A stretch of 30,487 nucleotides of DNA from JACVCK01 sp041940385 (GTDB taxonomy: Bacteria > Planctomycetota > Phycisphaerae > Phycisphaerales > UBA1924). Of this stretch, positions 1 to 9,209 are shown in pieces; within the stretch, counting starts at the first letter, position 1, and each line of letters opens with the position of its first letter. The translations under genes and the position numbers were made by a program. Where the stretch lies: assembly GCA_041940385.1 (NCBI GenBank), contig JBGTSD010000030.1, positions 1 through 30,487 on the forward strand, read 5' to 3'. Under the pieces are notes generated by a model. It saw nothing but the letters and a program-made list of their open reading frames with translations, did not search any database and had not been told where the DNA came from.

Positions 1-1845
1 ACCGCGGAGGTGGAGCGCTCGCTGCGCGTCCTCGACGGCGCCGTGGCCGTGTTCGACGCGGTCAGCGGCGTGGAGGCCCAGTCCGAGACGGTGTGGCGCC
101 AGGCGGACCGCTACCGCGTGCCGCGTCTGTGCTTCATCAACAAGATGGACAAAATCGGCGCCGACTTCGAGTTCTCGTTCAACTCGATTCTCAAGCGACT
201 CGGCGCCAACGCCGTGGCGATCCAGATCCCGATCGGTCGCGGCAACGAGCTCAAGGGCGTCATCGACCTGGTGGAGATGAAGGCGCACTACTTCAGCGCC
301 GAGGACCAGGGCGCCAAGGTGACGGTCAAGGAGGTCCCGGACGATCTGAAGGACATGGCCGAGATCTGGCGTCACACGCTGATCGAGAAGGCGGCCGAGC
401 TGGACGACTCGCTGACCGAGAAGTTCCTGAACGACGAGCCGATCACCAACGAAGAGATCAAGAAGGCGATCCGCAAGGGCACGGTGACGCGCAAGTGCTA
501 CCCGGTGCTCGCGGGCGCCGCGCTCCGGAACGTGGGCATCCAGCTCCTGCTGGACGCCGTGATCGACTATCTGCCGGCGCCGACGGAGGTCGACGAGGTG
601 CAGGGCGTCGATCCGAACGACAAGGAGAAGCGTCTCAGCCGTCCGCACCGCTCCGATGCGCCGTTCTCGGCGCTGGTGTTCAAGGTCGTGTCGGACCAGC
701 ACGGCGACCTGACGTACGTGCGGATCTACTCGGGCAAGCTGACGAAGGGCTCTCGTATCCTGAACCCCGGCAACGGGCGCAAGGAGATCTGCAGCCGCAT
801 CTTCGAGATGCACGCGCAGCACCGCAACGCGCTCGACGAGGTCGGCGCGGGCAACATCGTCGCGGTCGTCGGCCTGAAGGACTCGATGACGGGCGACACG
901 CTCTGCGAGGCGGATCACCCGATTCTCCTCGAGCGCATGACGTTTCCCGAGCCGGTCATCTCGATGTCGATCGAGCCCAAGACGGCCGACGACAAGCAGA
1001 AGCTGGCCAACGCGCTCGCGACCATCCGGCGCGAGGACCCCTCGTTCCGCTCGCACTTCGACGAGGAAACGGGCCAGACCATCATCGCGGGCATGGGCGA
1101 GCTGCTCCTCGAGATCATCAAGAACAAGCTCGTCCGCGACATGAAGGTCAACGTGGACGTGGGTAAGCCCCGCGTGTCCTACCGCGAGGCCATCACCAAG
1201 TCGGTCGAGAACGTCCGCGGCAAGTTCGTCAAGCAGACCGGCGGTCGCGGTCAGTTCGGCGACTGCACGATCAACCTCGAGCCGTTCACCGCGGCGGAGG
1301 CGGCCGAGGCGGGCCTGGACTTCAGCGACAACGTCGCCTTCGACAACAAGATCTCCCAGGGCCGCATCCCGAAGGAGTTCATCCCCTCCGTCGAGTACGG
1401 CGCGCGTCAGGCGGCGCTCTCGGGCGTCATGGCGGGCTACCAGCTCATCAACATCAAGGTGACGCTGGTGGACGGCTCGTACCACCCGGTCGACTCGTCG
1501 CAGGTCGCGTTCGAGCAGGCCGGCCGACTGGCCCTGCACGAGGCGTGCTCGAAGGCCGGCATGACCCTCCTCGAGCCGGTCATGAAGGTCGTCATCACCG
1601 TGCCGGACGAGTACTTCGGCAACGTGACGGGCGACGTGTCGTCCCGGCGCGGCATGATCGTCGAGACGGAGGAGCGCGGCAATGTCCGCCTCATCACCGC
1701 CGAGATCCCGCTGTCCGAGCTCTTCGGCTACACGACGACGCTCCGCTCGATGTCCCAGGGACGCGCCTCGGCGTCGATGGAGCCCCTTGAGTACCGCCCG
1801 CTCCCGCCGAACATGGCGAAGGAAGTCGTCGCGGCGACGGTCTGA
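1..1845 (+). CDS. fusA: Elongation factor G, 3' part (5' end outside window)
   Basis: GTPase that drives ribosomal translocation in the cytoplasm. The reading frame is open from base 1, and the first residues (TAEVERSLRVLDGAV) continue the G-domain segment that follows the DTPGHVDF motif, so about 80-90 N-terminal residues lie upstream. NKMD, the guanine-specificity motif, is at residues 47-50 of the visible part. The remaining domains follow in order: domain II (beta-barrel, about 220-310), domain III, domain IV with the QTGGRGQFG stretch, and domain V ending near EYRPLPPNMAKEV. The visible 614 residues plus the missing part give the usual size of about 700. The gene ends in a strong intrinsic terminator, so the downstream genes are probably transcribed separately. 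Planctomycetes often carry more than one EF-G, so housekeeping versus paralogue status cannot be decided here. Confidence 0.96.
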   Translation, partial: TAEVERSLRVLDGAVAVFDAVSGVEAQSETVWRQADRYRVPRLCFINKMDKIGADFEFSFNSILKRLGANAVAIQIPIGRGNELKGVIDLVEMKAHYFSAEDQGAKVTVKEVPDDLKDMAEIWRHTLIEKAAELDDSLTEKFLNDEPITNEEIKKAIRKGTVTRKCYPVLAGAALRNVGIQLLLDAVIDYLPAPTEVDEVQGVDPNDKEKRLSRPHRSDAPFSALVFKVVSDQHGDLTYVRIYSGKLTKGSRILNPGNGRKEICSRIFEMHAQHRNALDEVGAGNIVAVVGLKDSMTGDTLCEADHPILLERMTFPEPVISMSIEPKTADDKQKLANALATIRREDPSFRSHFDEETGQTIIAGMGELLLEIIKNKLVRDMKVNVDVGKPRVSYREAITKSVENVRGKFVKQTGGRGQFGDCTINLEPFTAAEAAEAGLDFSDNVAFDNKISQGRIPKEFIPSVEYGARQAALSGVMAGYQLINIKVTLVDGSYHPVDSSQVAFEQAGRLALHEACSKAGMTLLEPVMKVVITVPDEYFGNVTGDVSSRRGMIVETEERGNVRLITAEIPLSELFGYTTTLRSMSQGRASASMEPLEYRPLPPNMAKEVVAATV

Positions 1846-1871
1846 TCTCCGATTCCGAACGAAGACCCCAG

Positions 1872-1900
1872 CGCCCGGCGTTTCGACGCCGGGCGTTTTC
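1872..1900 (+). terminator. Rho-independent terminator after fusA
   Basis: A perfect 10-bp inverted repeat (CGCCCGGCGT at 1872-1881 and ACGCCGGGCG at 1886-1895) encloses a stable TTCG tetraloop and is followed by TTTTCGTTT. It lies 27 bp after the fusA stop. Confidence 0.92.
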
Positions 1901-1909
1901 GTTTGTCCC

Positions 1910-1915
1910 TACACT
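1910..1915 (+). promoter_or_regulatory. Possible -10 box giving a leaderless adenosyltransferase mRNA
   Basis: TACACT matches four of six positions of the -10 consensus and ends 6 nt before the ATG at 1922, so transcription could begin at or next to the start codon. There is no recognisable -35 box and no Shine-Dalgarno sequence in front of the ATG. The terminator just upstream means the gene needs its own promoter. Weak evidence. Confidence 0.25.
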
Positions 1916-1921
1916 CCGTCG

Positions 1922-2506
1922 ATGGTCCATCTCACGCGGATCTACACGAAGTTCGGCGACAAGGGCGAGTGCATGCTCGGCGACGGCAGCGTCGTGCCGA
2001 AGGTCTCGGTGCGCGTCGGGGCCTACGGCGCCGTGGACGAGGCGAACGCCACTGTCGGCCTTGCGGTCTGCGAGTGCGGCGGGTCGGGAGAGATCCACGA
2101 CATTCTTCGCTCGGTCCAGCAGGACCTCTTCGACGTCGGCGCCGACCTGTGCACGCCGATGACCAGGGACGAGGCGCCGGGGAAGCGGCTCCGCGTGACG
2201 CCGGAGCAGACGACGCGGCTCGAGGGGGTCATCGATCGGTTGAATGCGGACCTGCCCGCGCTCCAGTCCTTCGTGCTGCCCGGGGGCACGCGCCTCGCGG
2301 CGGCGCTGCACCTGGCCCGGACGACGGTGCGCCGTGCCGAGCGTGAGGCGTGCGCTCTGGTCGCGGCGGAGCCGGAGGCGACGAACCCGCACGCGGTGGT
2401 GTACCTGAACCGGCTCTCCGACTTGCTCTTCGTGCTGTCGCGGGTGGCGAATCGAGGGGGCGAGGGCGACGTGCTGTGGGTCCCGGGCGCGAATCGGCAG
2501 GGGTGA
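1922..2506 (+). CDS. Cob(I)alamin adenosyltransferase (PduO/MMAB type)
   Basis: Transfers the adenosyl group of ATP to cob(I)alamin to make coenzyme B12 (adenosylcobalamin). The protein has 194 residues, typical of the family. Its signatures are present in order: TKFGDKGECMLGDG (9-22, ATP-binding N-terminus), RVGAYGAVDEANATVG (31-46), FVLPGG...LHLARTTVRRAERE in the middle, and YLNRLSDLLFVLSRVANR near the C-terminus, which carries residues of the trimer-interface active site. The usual Thr after the GDKG turn is replaced by ECM, a small deviation. The start is the first ATG after the fusA terminator and gives an N-terminus that fits the family (MVHLTRIYTKFG). No Shine-Dalgarno is visible. The enzyme implies use of adenosylcobalamin, which fits the cobalamin riboswitch near 22 kb in the same window. 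Confidence 0.93.
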   Translation: MVHLTRIYTKFGDKGECMLGDGSVVPKVSVRVGAYGAVDEANATVGLAVCECGGSGEIHDILRSVQQDLFDVGADLCTPMTRDEAPGKRLRVTPEQTTRLEGVIDRLNADLPALQSFVLPGGTRLAAALHLARTTVRRAEREACALVAAEPEATNPHAVVYLNRLSDLLFVLSRVANRGGEGDVLWVPGANRQG

Positions 2507-2575
2507 AATCGGAATGAGAGTTGCCCCGGACTCGTGGTACCCTGTGGGCTCGTCGCCGCAGGATTCTGGAGCGCC

Positions 2576-4057
2576 ATGACCTCGACATTCACCAGCGAAC
2601 TGAGGGAGGAGTTCGAGCAGGAGCGCGAGCGCTGGCTGCGCAAGCGGTTCATCTGGTATGTCGTGGTGGTTCTGATCCTCGGGGTGCTTTCCACGCTGGG
2701 CGGCCTGTTGCCCGCGTTCGGCGTCGGGATCCAGGTGCGCGGAGAGGACGCGGCGCAGGAAGCGGAGATCATCCGCCTGACGCGGCTCAGCGCGGCCATC
2801 GTGACCGTGCTCTCGGCGGTCGGGCTGGCGCTGTACCTGGGCGCGCTACTGCACGTCCGCCGACGTCTTCTGGATCGCGACGCGATCCTCCGCATCGTCT
2901 TCTGGTTGATCGTGATCAACGGCGTGCTCGGCTTCGGCGCGAGCATCGTGCAGGTCGAGTTCGTCGAGCGCATGGGGAAGATCGCCGGCGCGGGATTCTC
3001 CACGGGGGGGCTCGCGTCGGCCTCGCTGCTGTCCGGCGTCTTCTTCACGCACTTCTTCGCGTGCCTCTTCCTTCCTTGGACGCCGCGCGAGTCGCTTCGG
3101 CCGGTCATCCCGCTGCTGATCCTGCACGCGATCCTGGTGCTGGTGTACGCGGACGGCTGGCTGACGCCGGTGCTCTCGATCACGCTCTCGCCGTTCGTGG
3201 CCATTCCCGGTTCGCTGGTCTGCTGGTGGCGGCAGTCGCGGTTCCACAACCGATTCCAATTGGGCGCGTACAAGAAGCGCTACGGCGAGATGCGCCAGGA
3301 GCTGACCGACGCTCGGCGCATCCACGAGGCCCTGTTCCCCGAGCCGGTGCGCGAGGGACCGGTGCGCCTGGATTACCGCTACGAGCCGATGCGCCAGATC
3401 GGCGGCGACTACCTCTATTCGCGCTTCAGTCCTTCGCCCCGCGGCGTCAAGCCGGCGCTCAGCGTCGTCATCCTCGACGTCACCGGGCACGGCATCCCCG
3501 CGGCCCTCACCGTCAACCGGCTCTACGGCGAGCTCGACCGGCTCTTCGCGGAGCATCCGGACGCCACGCCGGGGCGCATTCTGGTGGCGCTCAATCGGTA
3601 CATCCACCTGACGCTTGCGTCGCACAGCGTGTACGTGACCGCGCTCTGCGTCCGCGTGGACCCCAACGGGACGGACAACGCGGACATTGGCTGTCTTGAG
3701 TGGGCGTCGGGCGGGCATCCGCCGGCGTTCGTGCGGACCGTGGACGGACAGATCCATCGGCTCGATTCCACGGCCTTCGTGCTCGGCGCCGCGCACGGCG
3801 ACGACTTCCAGCATGGGCAGGACATCATGCCGTTCGGTCCGGGGGACGTGCTGATCGCGTACACGGACGGCGCCACGGAGGCGCGCGATCGCAACGGGCG
3901 CATGCTGCGGATCGACGGGCTGCAGCGCATCATCGCGGCGCTCAACGGGGACGGCGGCGTCGCGGCGGCGGTGCTGCAGGAAGTGGACGCGTACCGCTTC
4001 GGTCCGCCGGCGGACGACACGCTGGTGGTCGAGATCTCCTGCCCCATCCACGCATGA
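2576..4057 (+). CDS. Membrane-bound SpoIIE/RsbU-type PP2C Ser/Thr phosphatase (copy 1)
   Basis: Predicted to dephosphorylate an anti-sigma-factor-antagonist or other phosphoprotein at the membrane. Residues 1-225 hold about six hydrophobic segments (near 25-48, 70-93, 105-125, 147-167, 177-193, 198-217). A short helical linker (236-255, TDARRIHEALFPEPVR) joins a SpoIIE domain with all metal-binding motifs: GGDY (276-279), DVTGHG (301-306), GGHPP (379-383), YTDGATEA (429-436) and DDTL (480-483). The ATG at 2576 was chosen because GGAG lies 5 nt upstream; a longer frame from 2534 has no such site. It lies 69 bp after the adenosyltransferase and 18 bp before a paralogue with the same layout. No STAS, RsbW-like kinase or other partner is encoded nearby, so the substrate is unknown. 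Confidence 0.9.
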   Translation: MTSTFTSELREEFEQERERWLRKRFIWYVVVVLILGVLSTLGGLLPAFGVGIQVRGEDAAQEAEIIRLTRLSAAIVTVLSAVGLALYLGALLHVRRRLLDRDAILRIVFWLIVINGVLGFGASIVQVEFVERMGKIAGAGFSTGGLASASLLSGVFFTHFFACLFLPWTPRESLRPVIPLLILHAILVLVYADGWLTPVLSITLSPFVAIPGSLVCWWRQSRFHNRFQLGAYKKRYGEMRQELTDARRIHEALFPEPVREGPVRLDYRYEPMRQIGGDYLYSRFSPSPRGVKPALSVVILDVTGHGIPAALTVNRLYGELDRLFAEHPDATPGRILVALNRYIHLTLASHSVYVTALCVRVDPNGTDNADIGCLEWASGGHPPAFVRTVDGQIHRLDSTAFVLGAAHGDDFQHGQDIMPFGPGDVLIAYTDGATEARDRNGRMLRIDGLQRIIAALNGDGGVAAAVLQEVDAYRFGPPADDTLVVEISCPIHA

Positions 4058-4075
4058 CGCTCCACGTCGTGGCCG

Positions 4076-5494
4076 ATGTCTGACGCTCCTCTCTCGGCGC
4101 TGCGCCCCGCGCTGGCGGGGGAGCAGGACCGCTGGCTTCGTCGCCGGTTCGCGCTCTATTGCGCGGTGCTCTGCGCCGTCTCGGCCGCGACGTCCGCCGT
4201 GCTCGCCTTCGGCGTGTTCGGAGGATCGACGACGGGCCGGCTCGGGCCGATGGCGCTAATCTGCTCGCTGCTCGCGGTGATGATCTACGCGGCGCCGCTG
4301 CTCGTCATCGCGCGCCGGCGCCGGCCGCTGTCGAGGCGAACGATCCTTCGGCTCTCGTACGCCGTCACGCTCGCCTTCGCCGCGGCGTTCATCGTGCCGT
4401 CCGGCGCGCTGTCGGACATGGCGACGAGCGCGCTGCGGGCGTCGGGCAATCAAGGGGCGATCGGCCCGATGGGGCCGTGGTTTCTGGGGTTCTTCTCGTC
4501 CCACCTGCTGGCGTGCCTCATCATCCCCTGGCGCCCGCGCGAGGCGGCGATCTCGTATCTGCCGATCTCGCTGGTGATCGGCCTGATGTCGCTCACCTAC
4601 ACCACCGACCCGCTCAACGTGCGGATCATCGGCGCGGTGTCGCTCCTGCTGGTCGGTGCGCCCGGGATGGCGGTGTGCGCGCTGCGGCACTCGAGATTCT
4701 CCCGGCGCTTCCACCTCACGACGCTCGCGGGCTACTACGAGGAGACGACGCAGGAGCTGACCTCCGCGCACCGGTTGCACGAAGCGCTGCTCCCGGCGCC
4801 GATCCGCACGGACCGCCTCGTCGCCGACTACGCCTACGAGCCGATGCGCGCCATCGGCGGTGACTTCCTGTATTTCCACCGGCACGACGGCGACGGCGCC
4901 ACGTCGCTGACCTGCATCCTCGTCGACGTCACGGGCCATGGTGTTCCCGCGGCGTTGACCGTGCACCGGCTGCACGGCGAGCTCGAGCGGATCTACGGCG
5001 AGCATCCCGAGACCGACCCGGGCAAGGCGCTCGCGAAGCTCAACAGCTACTTCCACGTGGCGCTGGCCAAGCACTCGGTCTACGCGACGGCGTTCTGCGC
5101 GCGATGCACGGTCGGCGCGGACGGGCGCGCCTTGCTGCGATATGCGTCGGCCGGGCATCCGCCGGCGTATCTGCTCGCGCGCGAGGGCGGCGCGGCGGAG
5201 CTGGAGGCGACGTGCTTCGTGCTGGGCGCCGCCGGACCGGAGGACTTCGACCCGGAGCCGCGGGAGGTGGCGCTCGAGGCCGGATCGCAGGTCGTCGTGT
5301 ACACGGACGGGGCGTTCGAGTGCCGCGTGGGGTCGGGTGAGATGCTCGGGCTGGCGGGCCTTCGGCGCATCGTCGAGTCGAAGGCGCCGCGTCACGATCC
5401 GGCGAGGGCGATTCTCGAGGAAGTGCGCGGCGTGACCGGCGGCGAGCCGCCGACCGACGATACGCTCATCCTTTCGATCCGCATCCCACTCTGA
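4076..5494 (+). CDS. Membrane-bound SpoIIE/RsbU-type PP2C Ser/Thr phosphatase (copy 2)
   Basis: Paralogue of the preceding gene, with the same architecture over 472 residues: about six hydrophobic segments in residues 25-203, a helical linker (TQELTSAHRLHEALLPAPIR) and a SpoIIE domain with GGDF (261-264), DVTGHG (284-289), AGHPP (359-363), YTDGAFE (409-415) and DDTL (461-464). The membrane regions share the spacing, a PW.PRE motif after the fifth segment and an RRF-type basic start, but differ strongly in sequence, so the duplication looks old and the sensed signals may differ. The ATG lies 18 bp after copy 1 and has no clear Shine-Dalgarno, so translational coupling is possible. All catalytic acidic residues are kept in both copies, so both should be active. 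Confidence 0.9.
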   Translation: MSDAPLSALRPALAGEQDRWLRRRFALYCAVLCAVSAATSAVLAFGVFGGSTTGRLGPMALICSLLAVMIYAAPLLVIARRRRPLSRRTILRLSYAVTLAFAAAFIVPSGALSDMATSALRASGNQGAIGPMGPWFLGFFSSHLLACLIIPWRPREAAISYLPISLVIGLMSLTYTTDPLNVRIIGAVSLLLVGAPGMAVCALRHSRFSRRFHLTTLAGYYEETTQELTSAHRLHEALLPAPIRTDRLVADYAYEPMRAIGGDFLYFHRHDGDGATSLTCILVDVTGHGVPAALTVHRLHGELERIYGEHPETDPGKALAKLNSYFHVALAKHSVYATAFCARCTVGADGRALLRYASAGHPPAYLLAREGGAAELEATCFVLGAAGPEDFDPEPREVALEAGSQVVVYTDGAFECRVGSGEMLGLAGLRRIVESKAPRHDPARAILEEVRGVTGGEPPTDDTLILSIRIPL

Positions 5495-5513
5495 TCATTG
5501 CAGGCGCCAACCC

Positions 5514-6473
5514 ATGCCCCAAGCATCGCCCTTCATGCTCTCCACCTGGTCGTTCGCCCCAGTCGGCGCCGACGCCGCATACCCGGCGCTCGCGAAGGGT
5601 GGGGGCGCCCTCGACGCCGTGGTGCATGCGGCGACGGTCATCGAGGATGATCCGACGATCGACTCGGTCGGCGTGGGCGGTCTTCCGGACGCGGACGGCG
5701 AGGTGTCGCTCGACGCGTGCGTGATGACGGATCCCGGGCGCGCGGGCGCGGTGTGCTTCATTCGGCACTACCCGAACCCGACGCAGATCGCCCGGCGGGT
5801 GATGGAGAAGACCATTCACATCACGCTCGCGGGCGATGGGGCCGAGGACTTCGCCAATCACGAGGGCTTTCAGCGCCGCGAGTTGCTGACGCCCGGCGCG
5901 AAGAAGGTCTGGGAGCAGTGGAGCAAGGATCCGAACGCCATCGATCGCGACCGGTACAAGGGCTGGCTCCCGCCGCGCAATGTGGAGGAGCTGCGCCCCG
6001 CGGTGCAGATCGCGCAGAAGGGTCGCGTGCCGGAGCCGCACCATGACACGGTGGGGATTCTGGCGATGGACCAGCGCGGGGCACTCGCGGGCGCGTGCTC
6101 GACGTCGGGGATGGCGTTCAAGGTGCCGGGGCGCGTCGGCGATTCGCCGATCATCGGGCAGGGTCTGTATGTGGATCAGCAGGCCGGCGCCGCGTGCGCC
6201 ACGGGGACGGGGGAATTGATCACCGGGGTGAACGGCTCGTTCCTCGCGGTCGAGCTGATGCGTCAGGGCCATTCGCCGCTGAACGCGCTGCGCGAAGTGC
6301 TGTCGCGCATCGCCTCGCGCTACAAGCTGGCGCCGGAGCACCAGACGGCGTTCCTCGCGGTGAACACACGCGGCGAATGGGCGTCGGCGTCGCTGCGGCC
6401 GGGGTTCCGCCACACCTTCACCGACGAGCGCGGCAGCCGGGTGGAGGAGCCGCACTTCGTGCTGCTGGACTGA
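5514..6473 (+). CDS. N4-(beta-N-acetylglucosaminyl)-L-asparaginase / type 2 asparaginase (Ntn hydrolase)
   Basis: Predicted to hydrolyse the amide bond of glycosylated or isoaspartyl asparagine. This is an N-terminal-nucleophile hydrolase that cuts itself before a catalytic Thr. Family signatures: GVGGLPDADGEVSLDACVM (53-71), VMEKTIHITLAGDGAEDFA (96-114), the self-cleavage site HDTVG with nucleophile Thr179, STSGMAFKVPGRVGDSPIIG (196-215) and ACATGTGE (227-234). The length (319) fits glycosylasparaginases. No signal peptide is visible at the N-terminus, unlike some secreted bacterial homologues, so it is probably cytoplasmic. It lies 19 bp after the second phosphatase on the same strand and converges with the kinase gene downstream. 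Substrate (glycoasparagine or isoaspartyl peptide) cannot be fixed from sequence, but the pattern is closer to the glycosylasparaginase branch. Confidence 0.88.
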   Translation: MPQASPFMLSTWSFAPVGADAAYPALAKGGGALDAVVHAATVIEDDPTIDSVGVGGLPDADGEVSLDACVMTDPGRAGAVCFIRHYPNPTQIARRVMEKTIHITLAGDGAEDFANHEGFQRRELLTPGAKKVWEQWSKDPNAIDRDRYKGWLPPRNVEELRPAVQIAQKGRVPEPHHDTVGILAMDQRGALAGACSTSGMAFKVPGRVGDSPIIGQGLYVDQQAGAACATGTGELITGVNGSFLAVELMRQGHSPLNALREVLSRIASRYKLAPEHQTAFLAVNTRGEWASASLRPGFRHTFTDERGSRVEEPHFVLLD

Positions 6474-6479
6474 CGCGCG

Positions 6480-9086
6480 TCAGTTCGCGCCGATCTCGTC
6501 CATGGTGGAGCGCATGGCCTCGAGGGTGTGATCCTCGAGGGAGCCCTCGGTGGGAGAGCCCATGAGCGCGATGGCGCGGTGGACGAGCGCTCTGGCCTCG
6601 TTGCGGTCGCCGAGGGTCACGTGCGCCTTGCCAAGCTCCCAGCATGCGGTGGCGAGCGCAACTCGGACACGCGCATCGGCCGAGTCCGCGGCCTCCATCT
6701 GTTCGAACGCCGCAACGGCGCGGGAGAGGGACGGCATCGCGTCCGTGGCGCGATCCTGTCTCAAGCGGATCGTTCCCAGCGACAGATGGGCGGAGGCGAT
6801 GGCGCTCCTGATGGTGACGTCATCGGGCGCGAGCGATGCGGCCTCGTTCAGGCGGTCGAGCCGCCTGGTCTGGGCCGTATAGGCCGCGTCGAGATCGCCG
6901 GCGCTCATCTCGATGTCGGCGAGCGCTTCGAGCGTCTGGCCGAGCGTGAATCGGGATCGCGGGTCCTGCGGGTTCTCTTCGACGATGGCCTCGGCCTCGG
7001 CGACTGCGCCATTCAGCGCCGCGCGGGCCCCCGGCAGATCGTCCGAGGCGCGGAGCGCACGGGCGAGGAACTCCTGCGCGATCATCACGTCCCGCCGAGC
7101 TCGCAGCGTCGGCGCGTCGGGCGGGTCCATCGACTTGATCTCGATCCGCAGGTCGCGCGCCTTTCGGAACGCGGCGACAGACGCTTCCATGCGACCTCGT
7201 TGCGCTTCGAGGCTGCCGATGCGCATCTGCGCGACGCTCACATCGCGCAGGTTGCCCTGCGAGCGTTCCTTTGCGAGCTCCTGCTCGCGGAAGGTCAGCG
7301 AGGCGCGGATCAGTTTCTCCGCATCGTCAAATTGATCGGCGCGCATCTTTTGCAAGCCGAGTTCGAGCTGCGCCACCGCGAGCTGGCGGTCGTACTCGCC
7401 GCCGGCCTGCACGGCCTGTTCGAGCAGCGCGACGGACTCTTCGAGCAGCGTTACGACGCGAGCGGTGTCCGCGGTGCGATCGACCGCCAGCGCCGTCGCG
7501 AGGCGCACCGTGCCGGCGCGGCCCTTGGCCTGAGCGCTCCCGGGATTCGAGGCGGCGACCTCGTCGGCGATCTCTCTGGCGGCGTCGTAGCTCGTGAGCG
7601 CCGAGCCAATGTCGCCGCGCCCGAGACCACGAAGACCGGCCTGGACTTCGGCGACGGCCAGGTAGCCGGTGATCAGCTCGTTCTTGAATTCGAGATCGTC
7701 GCCTGCTTCGCCGCGGGTTTCCTGGAGATACTCGAGGCCCTCGTTGACGATCAGCTCCTGGGCCTCGAGGGCGCCGGTCAGTTGCTTCACCGAGTCCGCG
7801 AAATCCGTCAGGAACGTATTCGCCAGGTCGCGACCGGACTCGAACAGCCGCTCGGCGCGTTCGCGCTGCGCCACGGCGACCTTCTCCGCGGCGATGGCGC
7901 GCTGCATGCCGACCGTCGTGCCGATCACGCCGAAGAGCAGCGCGAGGAAGATGGCGGCGGCGGCGCTCACGCCGTAGCGGTTGCGCCGGACGAACTTCGC
8001 GGCGCGGTAGATCACCGTCGGGCGGCGCGCGAGGACGGGCCGGCCCTCGAGGTGGTTCTTGATGTCGTCGGCGAACTGGAGCGCGGACTGATACCGCCAG
8101 CGCGGCTCCTTGCGCAGGGCCATCAGCACGATGTTGTCGATGTCGCCCTCGAGCCGGCGGCGGAGGCGCTCGGGTCGCTTCTCGCGCGTGCCGGCGACGA
8201 GCTCGGGCGTGACGGTCGTCGTGCCGGTGGCGCCGGGGACGTCCTCGACCTTGCTGATGGCGGTGCTGGGGCGCTCGGGCTCGACCTCGCAGATGATGCG
8301 CTCGACCTCCGCCTGCAGTCGCGTGCGCAGGCGGTAGGGGCGGTGGCCGGTCAGCAGTTCAAAGAGCAGAACACCCAGCGAATAGACGTCGCTCGCCGTG
8401 CCGACGATCTCGCCGCGCACCTGTTCGGGGCTGGCGTACTCCGGCGTCATCAGGCGGAGCGAGGGGCTTGTCGGGTCGTGGGTGACGGGGCTGAAGCCGG
8501 GGTTGAGGAGCTTCGCGATGCCGAAGTCGAGCAGCTTGGGCTCACCGTCCTTGGTGACGAGGATGTTGCCCGGCTTGATGTCGCGGTGCACGACGAGATT
8601 CTGGTGGGCGTAGTGCACCGCGGAGCAGACCTTGCAGAAGAGCTTCAGCCGCTCGCCGATGCTGAGGCGCTGCTCGTCGCAGTACTTGTCGATCGGTCGG
8701 CCTTCGATGTGCTCGACGACGAAGTAGGGGCGGCCGTCCTCGGTGGTGCCGCCGTCGAGGAGTCGCGCGATGTTCGGGTGGTCCATCGCGGCGAGGACCT
8801 GACGCTCGGTCTCGAAGCGCCGAACGATGTCCTCGGTGTCCATCCCCCGCTTGACGATCTTGATCGCGACGGTGCGCTGGAAGCGGTCGTCGTCCTTGCG
8901 GGCGAGGTAGACCACGCCCATGCCGCCGCGCCCCAACTCGCGGACGATGCGATAGCCGCCGATGCGATCGGGCGCGGATTCGCGCGGGAGGACGGCGCCG
9001 GTCCCGGACGAGGGACGCGAGCCGGGCGCGATGGGCGTCGTGGGGTTCTCGCCGGGATTGGTCGGCAGGTCGTGTTCGGAAGCCAT
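6480..9086 (-). CDS. Ser/Thr protein kinase with transmembrane segment and TPR-like C-terminal region
   Basis: Hanks-type kinase of the large planctomycete family. Kinase motifs: glycine loop LGRGGMGVVY (51-60), catalytic Lys76 in VAIKIVK, helix-C Glu94, HRDIKPGN (167-174, catalytic Asp169), DFG (187-189) and SPEQ at the end of the activation segment. One transmembrane helix (about 374-393) separates it from some 470 residues of helical, Ala/Glu/Arg-rich repeats that look like tetratricopeptide repeats (for example EAQRGRMEASVAAFRKARD). The kinase is cytosolic and the repeat region likely lies on the other side of the membrane, where it may bind a partner or signal. The ATG at 9086 starts a short Pro/Ser-rich leader before the kinase fold. 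All catalytic residues are present. It lies downstream of the HTH gene but after a possible terminator, so it may have its own promoter. Confidence 0.93.
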   Translation of the reverse strand: MASEHDLPTNPGENPTTPIAPGSRPSSGTGAVLPRESAPDRIGGYRIVRELGRGGMGVVYLARKDDDRFQRTVAIKIVKRGMDTEDIVRRFETERQVLAAMDHPNIARLLDGGTTEDGRPYFVVEHIEGRPIDKYCDEQRLSIGERLKLFCKVCSAVHYAHQNLVVHRDIKPGNILVTKDGEPKLLDFGIAKLLNPGFSPVTHDPTSPSLRLMTPEYASPEQVRGEIVGTASDVYSLGVLLFELLTGHRPYRLRTRLQAEVERIICEVEPERPSTAISKVEDVPGATGTTTVTPELVAGTREKRPERLRRRLEGDIDNIVLMALRKEPRWRYQSALQFADDIKNHLEGRPVLARRPTVIYRAAKFVRRNRYGVSAAAAIFLALLFGVIGTTVGMQRAIAAEKVAVAQRERAERLFESGRDLANTFLTDFADSVKQLTGALEAQELIVNEGLEYLQETRGEAGDDLEFKNELITGYLAVAEVQAGLRGLGRGDIGSALTSYDAAREIADEVAASNPGSAQAKGRAGTVRLATALAVDRTADTARVVTLLEESVALLEQAVQAGGEYDRQLAVAQLELGLQKMRADQFDDAEKLIRASLTFREQELAKERSQGNLRDVSVAQMRIGSLEAQRGRMEASVAAFRKARDLRIEIKSMDPPDAPTLRARRDVMIAQEFLARALRASDDLPGARAALNGAVAEAEAIVEENPQDPRSRFTLGQTLEALADIEMSAGDLDAAYTAQTRRLDRLNEAASLAPDDVTIRSAIASAHLSLGTIRLRQDRATDAMPSLSRAVAAFEQMEAADSADARVRVALATACWELGKAHVTLGDRNEARALVHRAIALMGSPTEGSLEDHTLEAMRSTMDEIGAN

Positions 9087-9209
9087 GAGATCGCCGAGGG
9101 TCGATGCCGGAGAGAGTCGATCGCTGTACGCAAGCGAAGGGAACTCGCCGGGCGCGCTGCCCGATCAGGGCGGCGGGGCCGGCCGCTCTCCCCGGTTCTG
9201 ACCCATAAC

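Noticed and set aside
2023..3273. Minus-strand open frame across the adenosyltransferase and phosphatase genes
   Set aside because: It spans two well-supported plus-strand genes and their gap, and its product is Ser/Arg-rich without a recognisable fold.
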